A stretch of 32,457 nt of DNA from assembly GCA_012728855.1 (NCBI GenBank), contig JAAYEH010000701.1, forward strand, positions 1 to 32,457, in the 5' to 3' direction. This document shows, piece by piece, positions 24,297 to 32,457 of the stretch. This DNA comes from Rhodopirellula sp. (GTDB lineage Bacteria; Planctomycetota; Planctomycetia; Pirellulales; Thermoguttaceae). The first letter of the stretch is position 1, and the number at the start of each line of letters is the position of its first letter. Position numbers and translations under genes: made by a program. The notes beneath the pieces were generated by a model. That model saw only the letters and a list, made by a program, of their open reading frames with translations, was not told the DNA's origin and did not search any database.

Positions 24297-26294
24297 TTAC
24301 CAAACAATTTCGGGCCGCGCGTGCTCCTCGGTCATCTTCACCGGCAGCCGCCAGACATGGTCGCCTTCGCGGTTGGTGAAATAGAGCCGACTTTCAGACT
24401 TCTCGCGGGCGTTGCCGTCCGCCCAGAGGGCATAGAAATCATCGTGGGCATTGATCGGCTTGCGGCAATAGGTGTGGTTCCAGGGGCTCTCTCGCGTTAA
24501 CTGCCGAACAAGATTCCAGGTTTTTGCCTGGTCGGTGCTGGTCCAGACGGCAACCTCGCCGCCGGTATTGTAGCGTTGAGGCCCGGGCTGGGTCGGTCCG
24601 ATGATCCGCCAGAGATCGTCGCGCTCGATGTAGAGCGAGCCGGAGTCGTAGTTGTTGTCCGAGGTGATCGAACCTTGGATGTCCCACTCGCCGCCGGTCC
24701 AGCGGGTGGTCTGCCAGAGGCGCGGATCGTTCTGCGGCCCGGACTGCCAACCGCCGCTGGTCACAAAAAGGATGACCGGCCGCCCGGCCGAATCGAAAGC
24801 AAGATCCTTCATGTAGACATTGCGGCCTTCCGAGCGGAAGTCATGCACCAGCGCCACGTTGCTTGGATCGGTAAGCGGCAACGTTACGGTTTCGCCCGCG
24901 GCGGTCCGCCAGGTGCGACCGAAATCATCCGTCTCCATATAGTAGAGGTTCGTCCGCCAGTTCAGCCCGTTGGGCTGGGGATGGAAGTTGAACGCCGTGC
25001 CGACCTTCTTGCCGTGCGGCCAACTGATCTGGTAATGGCCTTGTTCGATATGGGCGAGCATTTCCGGTTCGCTCCAGTTGCGGCCGTCGCGGCTGGTCAT
25101 CTGGAAGAGGCGACGGCCGCCGCCGTAGCGGGTGTGCAGGAAGAGAAAGCCCTGGCCGGAAAGATAATACGGTTGGGTGTAGGAGAAATTCGTCACGAGC
25201 ACCCGCTCGAAGTCGTCGATCGAATACGGCTTCTTACTGACGGAAAGGTACGACGGACGCGACGTGCCGTGCGAGCTGGAGAAAATCCAGATATGGCCTT
25301 CGTCGTCGAGTGAAATGACCGGGTTATCGTGGGCGTCGGTGGTATGCTTGTCGAGCAGGATCGTCGGCCGGGGGACCGTGCCGGTGGCGTGGTCGTAGTA
25401 GGCAACCATGTGCAGCAGCGTCCGCAACTCCGGGTCGGTGCCGCCGTAACAGAAGAAGGTCTTGTTGGCTTCCTTCGAGTAGATGGCGAAGGGCCGGTGT
25501 TTCATGCAGTAGGTTCCCAAACCGCCGCTGTACTTGTAGACGTACTCGTCGTCTTGCTTCTGGTTGGAGTACCAGATCCCTCGGTAGCCGTCGTCCTTTT
25601 GAACGACCAAGGGCATGTCTTCCTGGTAGCGGGCGGCCATGCCGGGACCGGCCAGGTTCTTCCAAGTCTCGCCGTCGAGCGACGCCAAGGTCCAACGGGC
25701 GAGAAATCCGTCGTCGAGGCTCCCTCCCGCCGCCCCCTCCGCGACCTTGGCCATTTCGTCGTCCGACAGTGCTCGCGCCCACACGCAGATGTCTTCCAAC
25801 CAGCCGTCCAGCACCCGCTCGCCGGGCCGCAGGCAGCCGAGGTAGAGTTCCGTCTCGCAGTGCGGAATCCGGCCGGGGGCATCGGTCGTATGTTGCGGCT
25901 TGCCGTTGACGTAAAGCTGGATCCGCTTGCCGTCATAGCTGCCGGCGTAGTGGGTCCAGGTCTCCGGCGGCGGGGCCGGCACGTTGGCATGGGCGTACTT
26001 GCCCGGGGCGTATTCGATGAGCATTCGCACGCGCCCGTTGAGCAGATAGAGAGTGAATTGCGAGCCGGGCTCGCCGCGGTTCACCAGCACCTGCGAACCG
26101 CCGGACTGCCTCAGCTTCACCCAGGCGGAGATCGTCAGGGCGTCGAGGTCGAACGGCTTGCCGTCCGGAACCATTGCACACGTGTCGCTACCGTTGAAAG
26201 CGACGCCGTCGCCCGGTTCAGCCCAACCGGGCACGGCGGTGAACGATGATACGACCGCGATCAACACTGCCGGGAGAACTCGAGAGTATTTCAT
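24297..26294 (-). CDS. Secreted LamG plus BNR-repeat protein
   Basis: A 665-residue exported protein. It has a signal peptide of about 25 residues (MKYSRVLPAVLIAVVSSF to GWA), a LamG/concanavalin-like jelly-roll (about 28-205: FDLDALTISAWVKL, WTHYAGSYDGKRIQLYVNG, GWLEDICVWARALSDDEM), then a BNR-type propeller of the BNR_4 family (DDGYRGIWYSNQKQDDEYVYKYSGGL onward, with YRGIWYSN as key motif, and DAHDNPVISLDDEGHIWIF). BNR_4 proteins include polysaccharide lyases and other glycan-active proteins, so binding or cleavage of an algal or matrix glycan is likely, but catalytic residues cannot be assigned by eye. The alternative start 26306 adds four residues. It stands alone between RAYT and glcF. 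Confidence 0.82.
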   Translation of the reverse strand: MKYSRVLPAVLIAVVSSFTAVPGWAEPGDGVAFNGSDTCAMVPDGKPFDLDALTISAWVKLRQSGGSQVLVNRGEPGSQFTLYLLNGRVRMLIEYAPGKYAHANVPAPPPETWTHYAGSYDGKRIQLYVNGKPQHTTDAPGRIPHCETELYLGCLRPGERVLDGWLEDICVWARALSDDEMAKVAEGAAGGSLDDGFLARWTLASLDGETWKNLAGPGMAARYQEDMPLVVQKDDGYRGIWYSNQKQDDEYVYKYSGGLGTYCMKHRPFAIYSKEANKTFFCYGGTDPELRTLLHMVAYYDHATGTVPRPTILLDKHTTDAHDNPVISLDDEGHIWIFSSSHGTSRPSYLSVSKKPYSIDDFERVLVTNFSYTQPYYLSGQGFLFLHTRYGGGRRLFQMTSRDGRNWSEPEMLAHIEQGHYQISWPHGKKVGTAFNFHPQPNGLNWRTNLYYMETDDFGRTWRTAAGETVTLPLTDPSNVALVHDFRSEGRNVYMKDLAFDSAGRPVILFVTSGGWQSGPQNDPRLWQTTRWTGGEWDIQGSITSDNNYDSGSLYIERDDLWRIIGPTQPGPQRYNTGGEVAVWTSTDQAKTWNLVRQLTRESPWNHTYCRKPINAHDDFYALWADGNAREKSESRLYFTNREGDHVWRLPVKMTEEHARPEIVW

Positions 26295-26351
26295 AGGTGG
26301 CGTCATTCCGTCACGGCGTCATGGTTGAGGAACGCAATGGGTGTCGCTGGC

Positions 26352-27683
26352 TCACCGTTTCGGCAATTCAAGCTGTTCTTGCCGGTAGCTCAGGTCGAGC
26401 AGATCCATCGGGTGCATCACCAGCAACGGTTTGCGCTGCCGGCGAACCTCGCGATGGATCTGCAGCAGGCAGCCGGCGTTGGAAGCCAAAACAATTTCCG
26501 CGCCGGTATTGAGAATGTTCTCGAGCTTGCGGCGGCTGAGACGCTCCGACATGTGCGGCTGGTTAAGGTTGTACGTGCCGGCCGAGCCGCAGCAGATCTC
26601 CGTTTCGGGAAGGTCGCGGAGTTCCAGGCCGGGAATCTGGGCGAGCAGCCGGCGAGGGGCCTCGCGGATCTTCTGCGCGTGGCCGAGATGGCAGGCGTCG
26701 TGATAGGTGGCCACCGCCTCGATTCGGCCGCTGGGGGCGATCAGCCCCAACTCGTCGAGAAACTCGTTGATGTCTTTGACCTTCTCGGCCAGACGCTGCC
26801 GCGCCTCTTGATGCTCGTCGTTCCAGTGCAGACCGTATTCCTTGATCATCGCGCCGCAGCCGGCGTGGTTGACAATCACCGCGTCGACCTCGTCGAGATC
26901 GAAGGCGGCCACGTTGGCGTCGGCCATGCGGCGGGCGCCGTCGCGGCTGCCGGCATGATGATGGATCGCGCCACAGCAGCCTTGCTCGGGCGGGATGAGG
27001 ATGTCGCAGCCGTTCTGCTGCAGCACGCGGAGCGTCGACCAGTGCGTGTGGCGAAACATGGCGTCGGCCACACAGCCCACGAAAAACGCCACCCGCGCCC
27101 GCCGCCGCCCGATCGCCGGCAGGAATTTCGGCAGTTTCGGCCCCTGCTCGACCGGCGGGTTGACCAACGTCGCCATCTGTCCCATGCGACCGGGAATGAG
27201 CCGGAACAACCCAAGCCGTTCGAAGGCGTCGTAAATCCCGGTTCGCTGCATGAGCCGCACCGGAGTCATGGCCAGCCGCACGCGGCCGGCGTAAGGAAAG
27301 AGCCGAAAGAGGATCGTCTCGCGGAACCAGTCGTAGCGTTTGGCGAGGCGAGTGTCCTGTTCCTCCATGCTCAGACGGAACGGTTCGATCAGACGTCCGT
27401 AGTGGACTCCCGACGGACAGGCCGTTTCGCACGCCCGGCAATCGAGGCAGACCTCCAGGTGATGGCGAACCTCGGGCGACAAACCCAGCCCGCCTTCGGA
27501 GACCAACCGCATCAGATAGACGCGTCCGCGGGGGCTGTCGTTCTCGTCGCCCACTTCGGTATAGGTCGGACACGCCGACGTACACAGACCGCAATGCACG
27601 CAATCGAGAAAGAGGCCGAAATCGATCCCCGTGCCGGGATTGAGGGAAACGGGAACGCGCGATGTACCGTTGCTCTGGCTCAT
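26352..27683 (-). CDS. glcF: Glycolate oxidase iron-sulfur subunit GlcF
   Basis: A 443-residue protein. Two [4Fe-4S] motifs CVHCGLCTSACP (28-39) and CLDCRACETACP (79-90) are followed by two CCG-type domains (GCCGAIHHHAG and ICCGSAGTYN) of the DUF224/heterodisulfide-reductase family. GlcF receives electrons from the GlcD/GlcE flavins during oxidation of glycolate to glyoxylate and passes them to the respiratory chain. It is the last gene of the glcD-glcE-glcF operon, 34 bp after glcE. Confidence 0.95.
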   Translation of the reverse strand: MSQSNGTSRVPVSLNPGTGIDFGLFLDCVHCGLCTSACPTYTEVGDENDSPRGRVYLMRLVSEGGLGLSPEVRHHLEVCLDCRACETACPSGVHYGRLIEPFRLSMEEQDTRLAKRYDWFRETILFRLFPYAGRVRLAMTPVRLMQRTGIYDAFERLGLFRLIPGRMGQMATLVNPPVEQGPKLPKFLPAIGRRRARVAFFVGCVADAMFRHTHWSTLRVLQQNGCDILIPPEQGCCGAIHHHAGSRDGARRMADANVAAFDLDEVDAVIVNHAGCGAMIKEYGLHWNDEHQEARQRLAEKVKDINEFLDELGLIAPSGRIEAVATYHDACHLGHAQKIREAPRRLLAQIPGLELRDLPETEICCGSAGTYNLNQPHMSERLSRRKLENILNTGAEIVLASNAGCLLQIHREVRRQRKPLLVMHPMDLLDLSYRQEQLELPKR

Positions 27684-27717
27684 GGGTCACTTCACGGTTA
27701 GACCGGTTATCTACTGG

Positions 27718-28977
27718 TTAGAAAACGAAACGGCCGGGATTGAGAATTCCCTTGGGATCAAACCGGTCCTTGATGGCTCGGACGACGCCGGCGCTGGCCG
27801 CCGACGGTCCCCAGATCGTTTCCGCGCTCAGGTTGCACTCCGCAGGCCGCGAGAGAACCACGAGCGATCCACCTGTCGCCGCGATTGCCGACCGCAGCTT
27901 CGCGAGCTTCGCTTCAATGCCTTCGCAGGCAAGCTCCGACATCTTCGCTCGCAGCACTCCGCTGCCTGCATGGACCTGGATCGAGCCATCAGGATCGATT
28001 GTATGAACCTGCTCGGCTATCGTCACAACCTCGCTGGGCGCTACGGCGACCTCGACGACCAGCGGTGCTTCGCCGTCTTCGGCCGAGCCGGCCGCGGGAA
28101 ACTCGGTCAACAGCTTCCAGAGGCGGTCGCAGGTCGGCCCCTCGATCGCTTGCGACTCCGCCACACCCGCCCGCCGCCATTCGTCGCGCAGTTGCTCGAC
28201 CATCCAACGGATCTCCTCCTCCGTCCCCTCGAAGCCGACAACCAGACGGGCCGTCGCCGTCGTCTTGACGCTGCCCAGGATCGGCTCGCCCATCCAGATC
28301 GGGCCGGTAAGCAATTCGACGGCCGTGGGACGGGTTGCGGTCCGATTCAACTCGGTCAGCAGGCGTTCGGCCGCCGGGAAGTCCTGCAAGTCGCAAGCCA
28401 CAAAAGCCGAGGTTTCGGGCGCTGGCTTCACCATCAGGGTAATCTGGGTGATCACTCCCAGGGTGCCCATCGACCCGGTGAGCAAACGGCAGAGGTCGTA
28501 TCCGGCCGCATTTTTTACCACCCGTCCGCCGCCGACAAACGGCACGCCGCGACCGTCGACGGCGCGGATGCCGATGACATAATCGCGCATCGTTCCCCAG
28601 TAAAACCGGCGGGGTCCGCTGGGATCGGCAGCCACCACGCCACCCAAGGTCGCGAGTTTGGCCTGGGGAACATCGACCGGCAACCTCTGGCGCTGCGAAG
28701 CCAATTGTTGGGCCAAATCCTCGATCGTAATCCCCGCTTCCACCGTGATGGTAAGATCGCGGGCCGGATAGTCGATAACGCCTCGCAAACCGGCCAACGA
28801 CAAACCGACGCCGGCGCGCGTGGCCGCCGGGCCGTAGCTGAGGCTCGTGCCGCCGCCCATCGGGTAAATCGGCGTATTCTCGTGAAAGGCATGCTCAACG
28901 ACCTCGGCGACGGCCGCCTGATCGGGCGGAGTCGTCGTGGACAGCAGTGGCAAAACGCGGTCGCTAGTAAGGATCAT
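27718..28977 (-). CDS. glcE: Glycolate oxidase FAD-binding subunit GlcE
   Basis: A 419-residue protein of the FAD-binding PCMH (FAD_binding_4) type. The FAD-contact region YPMGGGTSLSYGP (about 38-50), GVVAADPSGPRRFYWGTMRDYVIG and VVKNAAGYDLCRLLTGSMGTLGV are typical of GlcE. The C-terminus ends with RFDPKGILNPGRF, the family's closing motif. It forms the GlcDEF membrane-associated complex with its neighbours; the gap to glcD is 39 bp. Confidence 0.93.
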   Translation of the reverse strand: MILTSDRVLPLLSTTTPPDQAAVAEVVEHAFHENTPIYPMGGGTSLSYGPAATRAGVGLSLAGLRGVIDYPARDLTITVEAGITIEDLAQQLASQRQRLPVDVPQAKLATLGGVVAADPSGPRRFYWGTMRDYVIGIRAVDGRGVPFVGGGRVVKNAAGYDLCRLLTGSMGTLGVITQITLMVKPAPETSAFVACDLQDFPAAERLLTELNRTATRPTAVELLTGPIWMGEPILGSVKTTATARLVVGFEGTEEEIRWMVEQLRDEWRRAGVAESQAIEGPTCDRLWKLLTEFPAAGSAEDGEAPLVVEVAVAPSEVVTIAEQVHTIDPDGSIQVHAGSGVLRAKMSELACEGIEAKLAKLRSAIAATGGSLVVLSRPAECNLSAETIWGPSAASAGVVRAIKDRFDPKGILNPGRFVF

Positions 28978-29016
28978 TAAAGGGTTCCGCTGGACGTTGC
29001 GAAGGTTGGGATCGGT

Positions 29017-30453
29017 TTATGTCATTGCTGGCTGCGGTGCGGATCTTGGCTCGGCCGCGTCCGAAGAAGACGGCGGCAGAAGTTTGCCGGGGTTGAGTCG
29101 GGCGCCGGGATTCAGCGCGTCGCGAATGCGGCGCATCGCGTCGAGGTCAGCCTTGGCGAACAGTGCATCCATGAACTCGAGTTTTTCCACGCCGATGCCG
29201 TGTTCCGCCGTCACGCTACCGCCGCAGGTGATACACTCTTCCAGCAGTTCCTTGCTTGCCGCGAGCACCCGCGCCACTTGGTCCTTGTCGCGCTCGTCGA
29301 ACAGCAGGATGGGATGGACGTTGCCGTCGCCGGCGTGCGCCACATTGACGATGCGAACGTCGTGGCTCCGGCCGATCTCGGCGATGCGACGGAGAATATG
29401 GGGCAGCCGGGTACGCGGAACCACGCCGTCTTGAATGCAATAGCTGGGGCTGAGTCGTCCCACGGCGCCGACCGCCATCTTGCGGCATTTCCAGAGCAGT
29501 TCTCGCTGCTGGGCCGTATCCGCCTGCAGGATCTCGCGAGCGCCATGCTTGCGGCAAATCTCGACGATCCGTTCTTTCTGCCGATCGAGCCCGGCCGACG
29601 GCCCATCCAATTCGATCACCGCAACCGCCTCGGCGTCCAAGGGGAATCCGAAGTGATACGCTTCGTCAACCGCCCCAACGATACCTTGATCCATCAGCTC
29701 CATCGCCGCCGGGACGATCCCTTCGCCGATCACGTCGCTGATCGCATTGGTGGCGTCGTCGACCGTGTCGAAAATGACCCGCAACGTCCGGTAATCTTGC
29801 GGGTTGGGAGTGAGGCGGACCCAAATCTTGGTGATGATCGCCAGCGTTCCCTCGCTGCCGACCAGTAAGCCGATCAAGTCGAGGCTTGCCCGATTGGCGA
29901 CGGGACCGACCCGCACCATAGAACCGTCGCCCAGCACGGCTTCCAGGCCGAGGATATGGTTGACGGTCACGCCGTACTTGAGCGTATGCGGGCCGCCGGC
30001 GTTGGTGGCCACGTTGCCGCCGATCGTACACGCCCCTTGGCTGGACGGGTCGGGGGCGAAATGGTAGCCGCTGCCGGCCAGGGCGCGGGCCAATTGCAGA
30101 TTGAGAACCCCCGCTTCCACCACGGCGTAGCGGTTGCGGAGGTTGACCTCCAAGATCCGCTTCATCCGTGTAAGCATCACGACAACGCCGCCTCCCAACG
30201 GCAGGCACCCCCCGGCAAGGCTTGTGCCGGCCCCTCGCGGCGAAACCGGCACGTCGTAGCGATTGGCCAGCCGAACGATTTCGGCGACGTCATCCGTCGA
30301 CTGGGGAAAAACCACCACGTCGGGCAGGTTCTTTTCGATCGTGTAGCCGTCGCATTCGTAGACGACCAACTCCGAGCGGGAGGAGAGGACATTGGCTCGA
30401 CCCAGTTTTCGCCGCAACTGCTTGACGAGCGACGACACGTCGGTGGCAGCCAT
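29017..30453 (-). CDS. glcD: Glycolate oxidase subunit GlcD (FAD-linked oxidase)
   Basis: A 478-residue catalytic flavoprotein oxidising glycolate or related 2-hydroxy acids. The PCMH FAD domain shows SPRGAGTSLAGG, DPSSQGACTIGGNVATNAGG and GSEGTLAIITKIWVRL. The C-terminal FAD-oxidase domain has NVAHAGDGNVHPILLFD and SVTAEHGIGVEKLEFM, with closing motif NPGARLNPGKLL. ATG 30453 was chosen: AAAGG (30465-30461) is 7 nt upstream, and the longer frame to 30513 runs into a repeat hairpin. A D-lactate dehydrogenase role is possible, but glcE and glcF next door favour glycolate. Confidence 0.94.
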   Translation of the reverse strand: MAATDVSSLVKQLRRKLGRANVLSSRSELVVYECDGYTIEKNLPDVVVFPQSTDDVAEIVRLANRYDVPVSPRGAGTSLAGGCLPLGGGVVVMLTRMKRILEVNLRNRYAVVEAGVLNLQLARALAGSGYHFAPDPSSQGACTIGGNVATNAGGPHTLKYGVTVNHILGLEAVLGDGSMVRVGPVANRASLDLIGLLVGSEGTLAIITKIWVRLTPNPQDYRTLRVIFDTVDDATNAISDVIGEGIVPAAMELMDQGIVGAVDEAYHFGFPLDAEAVAVIELDGPSAGLDRQKERIVEICRKHGAREILQADTAQQRELLWKCRKMAVGAVGRLSPSYCIQDGVVPRTRLPHILRRIAEIGRSHDVRIVNVAHAGDGNVHPILLFDERDKDQVARVLAASKELLEECITCGGSVTAEHGIGVEKLEFMDALFAKADLDAMRRIRDALNPGARLNPGKLLPPSSSDAAEPRSAPQPAMT

Positions 30454-30472
30454 CGGGGAACCTTTCAAGTAC

Positions 30473-30492
30473 GTCCGGCTTTCCAGCCTGAC
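30473..30492. repeat. Hairpin repeat in the glcD leader
   Basis: GTCCGGCT-TTCC-AGCCTGAC: the complement of the GTCAGGCT-GGAA-AGCCTGAC family with one mismatch. It lies 8 nt upstream of the glcD ribosome binding site, in the predicted mRNA leader. Confidence 0.65.
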
Positions 30493-30539
30493 TTGGTAGC
30501 ACTCGTACCGCAAACTCTACATTCGAGTCAAGAAGGTCG

Positions 30540-30569
30540 ATTATAACCAACCATCCACCGCAATGCTAA
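30540..30569 (-). promoter_or_regulatory. Promoter candidate for glcDEF
   Basis: On the minus strand a perfect TATAAT (30545-30540) is preceded, 18 bp upstream, by TTAGCA (30569-30564). It would give a leader of about 80 nt that contains the hairpin repeat. Confidence 0.5.
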
Positions 30570-30580
30570 GGACCGCGATA

Positions 30581-30849
30581 GCCCGGATTATTCACGAGGT
30601 GGCGTGGTTCAAATGCGGGTAACAACTGGTAGGTTCTGCTTGCCGAGCAGAACCTCGCGCCCAGATCCCGCTCGGCAAGCGGAACCTACTTGTGTCACCT
30701 ACCGCGCAACGTTTCTGAACCACGCCCACGAGGTTACGCGAGCGCACCGCGCAAGCGATGGTTGCACAAGGAGTTACGCTCGTTTGCGCGCCGGGCTGGT
30801 GTTCAGCAGTCTGCGCGGCGGATCACGGGGGCTCGTGAATAATCCGGGC
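30581..30849. mobile_element. MITE-like element with 18-bp terminal inverted repeats
   Basis: GCCCGGATTATTCACGAG at 30581-30598 is perfectly inverted at 30832-30849. The 269-bp unit holds nested repeats: an 11-bp inverted pair GGCGTGGTTCA / TGAACCACGCC (30601-30611, 30716-30726) and a REP-like doublet at 30629-30689. No transposase ORF fits inside. No flanking target duplication is obvious. Confidence 0.6.
30629..30689. repeat. REP-like doublet inside the MITE-like element
   Basis: Copy 1: head GTAG (30629-30632) and a perfect 9-bp hairpin GGTTCTGCT / AGCAGAACC (30632-30640, 30646-30654). Copy 2 is inverted and ends GGAACCTAC (30681-30689), complement of the GTAG head. The sequence differs from the RAYT-linked family. 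Confidence 0.7.
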
Positions 30850-31219
30850 CAGACACCTGCCGGTGATGGACATCTCTAGGGGCAGGCGGATCGACCGGGC
30901 GACGCTTCAGTGTTGGATTGTGTGGTGCCCAAGTTGGCGATTTCTCAAAACCGAGGGGACATGGGCACCACGCGTTTCTGGGGGAGGAGGTGCCGGTTTC
31001 TGGCACTGGTGGAGTCTCACTTCGTAAGAGCTTGGGCCGGAGCACGGCGGGCACCCGGGGCGGAAAGGGACCGCGATCCCTTCCGCTCGCCGCCGGGAGA
31101 ACTCGAATCATAACCAAATTGCCAATGAGCTGCGGAGCCGGGCCGCGAAAGCGGCTGGCTCCGGCCCCGGGGACAGACGTGATCGTGTGTTATGGGTATT
31201 CAATTGACTCCACCGGGTA
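30850..31219. other. Gene-free, hairpin-rich region
   Basis: No supported gene in about 370 bp. It holds a 10-bp inverted repeat GTGGTGCCCA / TGGGCACCAC (30922-30931, 30962-30971) and a GAAA-capped stem (about 31134-31163, GGAGCC...GGCTCC outer arms). The stretch from about 31190 to the transposase stop could include one end of the IS1595-type element, but I cannot define its inverted repeat. Confidence 0.5.
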
Positions 31220-31927
31220 CTACAGGTTGTGGTCGCTGGGGTCAGCAGCGTGGCCAGCGACGATTGTTCGGTAGGGAGCCGGATCGACTTGGACAGCCTG
31301 TTGAAGCAAGCGATAGAACAGCTTGCCTCGCGACTTCGACGTTCTGCGGTTGAAACGGAAGGTGAACTCGTCGAGGTAGTAGTCAAGATGCTTTGGACTG
31401 ACAGCCCCCTGGTGAGTCCCAAGCAACCATCGCTTCAAGAGCGAAGCCACCCGATGAACCCTCGGCAGCAACTTGCCAGCGGCATCGCTTTCTTGCCCCT
31501 GCAAGACGGTGATTTCACGTTTGTAGCCAAGTTGCTTCAAACGGCGGTAGGCCATCAAGCCATCGGTATGCACCACGCTCCCCGGTTCGATGGTTCGTTG
31601 AATGAAGGCATGAAGTTGTGCCCTCGATGCCGCCGGGATTCTCGCCATTCGGATTCTTCCTATCCCACGTCCATCCTCCTCGGCGGCAATCACGACCAAC
31701 ACCTTGGATTCCTTGCCTTTGCCGAGGCTGCCGGAACAGACGCGTTCGAGATACGGAACCCGGGCGAACCGCCAGTCTTCGTATTGCTCGTTGGTGATCC
31801 GCTTCATCTGCAGGAGCAGGTCGACGGGAGCGACGTAGCCCTTGGTGTCGATCAGCACGGCCATCGCCCGCGCGACAGGGCCGTAGAGGGTGTCTTTCTT
31901 GTAGTTGGCGGCGGTGAGTTTTTTCAT
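31220..31927 (-). pseudogene. Chimeric ORF: hypothetical N-terminus fused to IS1595-type transposase fragment
   Basis: A 235-residue ORF of two unrelated parts. Residues 1 to about 71 (YGPVARAMAVLIDTKGYVAPVD, YEDWRFARVPYLERVCSGSLGK) look like the start of a small hypothetical family I recall as about 120-140 residues long. From about residue 73 it is the C-terminal two-thirds of an ISXO2/IS1595 DDE transposase (KVLVVIAAEEDG, GSVVHTDGLMAYRRL, HRVASLLKRWLLGTHQGAVSPKHL, DEFTFRFNRRTSKSRG). The transposase lacks its zinc-binding N-terminus and first catalytic Asp region, so it cannot be active. An insertion followed by deletion probably fused the two in frame. It starts 4 nt after the upstream gene's stop. 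Confidence 0.75.
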
Positions 31928-31931
31928 CGAG

Positions 31932-32147
31932 CTAATTTCCCTTGCGGGACGACTTTCCGGGCGTGAGCGACTCTCGATACTGCCGCCCGAGCTTCGTGGC
32001 TTTTTCGTACACCGGATCGTTTTCGAAGGTGTTGGCGATGCGTTCGCACCAGGGTTCGGCAGGTTCCGTTGCTTCGATCTTTCTCTTCAACTGTGCCAGC
32101 TCTTTTTCCAAAGCCGCGACGCGTTTTTCATGTTCCGGAGATGACAC
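31932..32147 (-). CDS. Small coiled-coil hypothetical protein
   Basis: A 71-residue protein. Residues 3-27 form a charged coiled coil (EHEKRVAALEKELAQLKRKIE); the rest (CERIANTFENDPVYEKATKLGRQYRES) is predicted helical. I chose GTG 32147 because AGGAG precedes it by 6 nt; the TTG at 32168 used by the longer frame lies upstream of that ribosome binding site. It is the first gene of a two-gene unit with the truncated hypothetical gene next to it. Function unknown. Confidence 0.65.
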   Translation of the reverse strand: MSSPEHEKRVAALEKELAQLKRKIEATEPAEPWCERIANTFENDPVYEKATKLGRQYRESLTPGKSSRKGN

Positions 32148-32420
32148 AGGTTTCTCCTTTGCCGTCAAATATTAGCGTCGGGCTTCGATTCTATGCCCCC
32201 TCTTCGGCAACGAACAGGCCGAGGCCGAAATGACAGCCGTAACCCAAGGTAATTGGACCTTGCACGGGCTCCGGAAAGACCAGCCGAAAGCCATAACCGA
32301 AATGCCCCGCAGCAGTGCCTTCGCCTTTCTGTTGTATAACTCGGGGTTGTTGGGAATCGCGTTGTGAGAGTTTCCTCTGAGGTAGAGTTTTTCAACCTTT
32401 AACGAAGAGGAGGAATCTCG
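32148..32420. other. Divergent intergenic region
   Basis: About 270 bp between the minus-strand coiled-coil gene and the plus-strand gene at the right edge. A 45-codon ORF (32230-32367, +) has no ribosome binding site and no recognisable domain. I see no repeat or strong promoter. Confidence 0.4.
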
Positions 32421-32457
32421 ATGGGTAAGCAAGCGAACGTACCGGCGCCTCAGCGGA
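32421..32457 (+). CDS. Start of a gene cut by the window edge
   Basis: ATG 32421 is preceded at 7 nt by GAGGAGG (32407-32413), the best ribosome binding site near this edge. Only MGKQANVPAPQR is visible, too little to identify. Confidence 0.5.
   Translation, partial: MGKQANVPAPQR

Noticed and set aside
32230..32367. 45-codon plus-strand ORF
   Set aside because: No ribosome binding site and no recognisable sequence; the strong ribosome binding site lies further downstream at 32407.

Overview
The window is GC-rich bacterial chromosome. A member of the Planctomycetota (Pirellulales-like) is the best guess. Pointers are several membrane-anchored PQQ-like and NHL beta-propellers, a LamG plus BNR-repeat secreted protein, sparse Shine-Dalgarno signals with some near-leaderless starts, and many short palindromic intergenic repeats. 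This is inferred from gene content; there is no rRNA or other taxonomic marker.

Layout. 1-354: no assignable gene. 355-1147: an RHH antitoxin and GNAT toxin pair with a promoter-overlapping palindrome. 1466-4514 (+): housekeeping run purA, uppS, cdsA. 4577-8548 (-): UPF0210 (DUF711) protein, a double-ACT regulator, and an unusual Clp-N / ThiD2 / ThiE fusion. 9055-12277 (+): a small membrane TPR protein and clpC. 12423-19005 (+): six tightly packed genes, with four overlapping junctions, encoding three anchored beta-propeller proteins, a small twin-arginine Cys-rich protein, a twin-arginine polyferredoxin (NapG-like) and a membrane polyferredoxin (NapH/NosR-C-terminus-like). 19098-23238 (+): two large flavin/iron-sulfur proteins, a NuoE-NuoF-ferredoxin fusion and a 2Fe-2S/GltD-like protein that lacks the NAD(P)H Rossmann domain. 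23390-24142: a REP-associated tyrosine transposase (RAYT) flanked on both sides by its presumed REP doublets. 24297-30453 (-): a LamG/BNR secreted protein and glcF, glcE, glcD for glycolate oxidation. 30581-32147: repeat-rich DNA, a chimeric ORF made from a small hypothetical gene and an IS1595-type transposase fragment, and its small partner gene. A new + strand gene begins at 32421.

The most promising undescribed system is 12423-23238. A quinol/quinone-linked membrane and extracytoplasmic iron-sulfur relay, with propeller partners but no recognisable terminal reductase or dehydrogenase, lies directly upstream of a cytosolic NADH/flavin/Fe-S pair. A second theme is the density of interspersed repeats: REP doublets of several sequence families and 7- or 8-bp tandem arrays fill most intergenic gaps, and in places they alter gene ends or starts.
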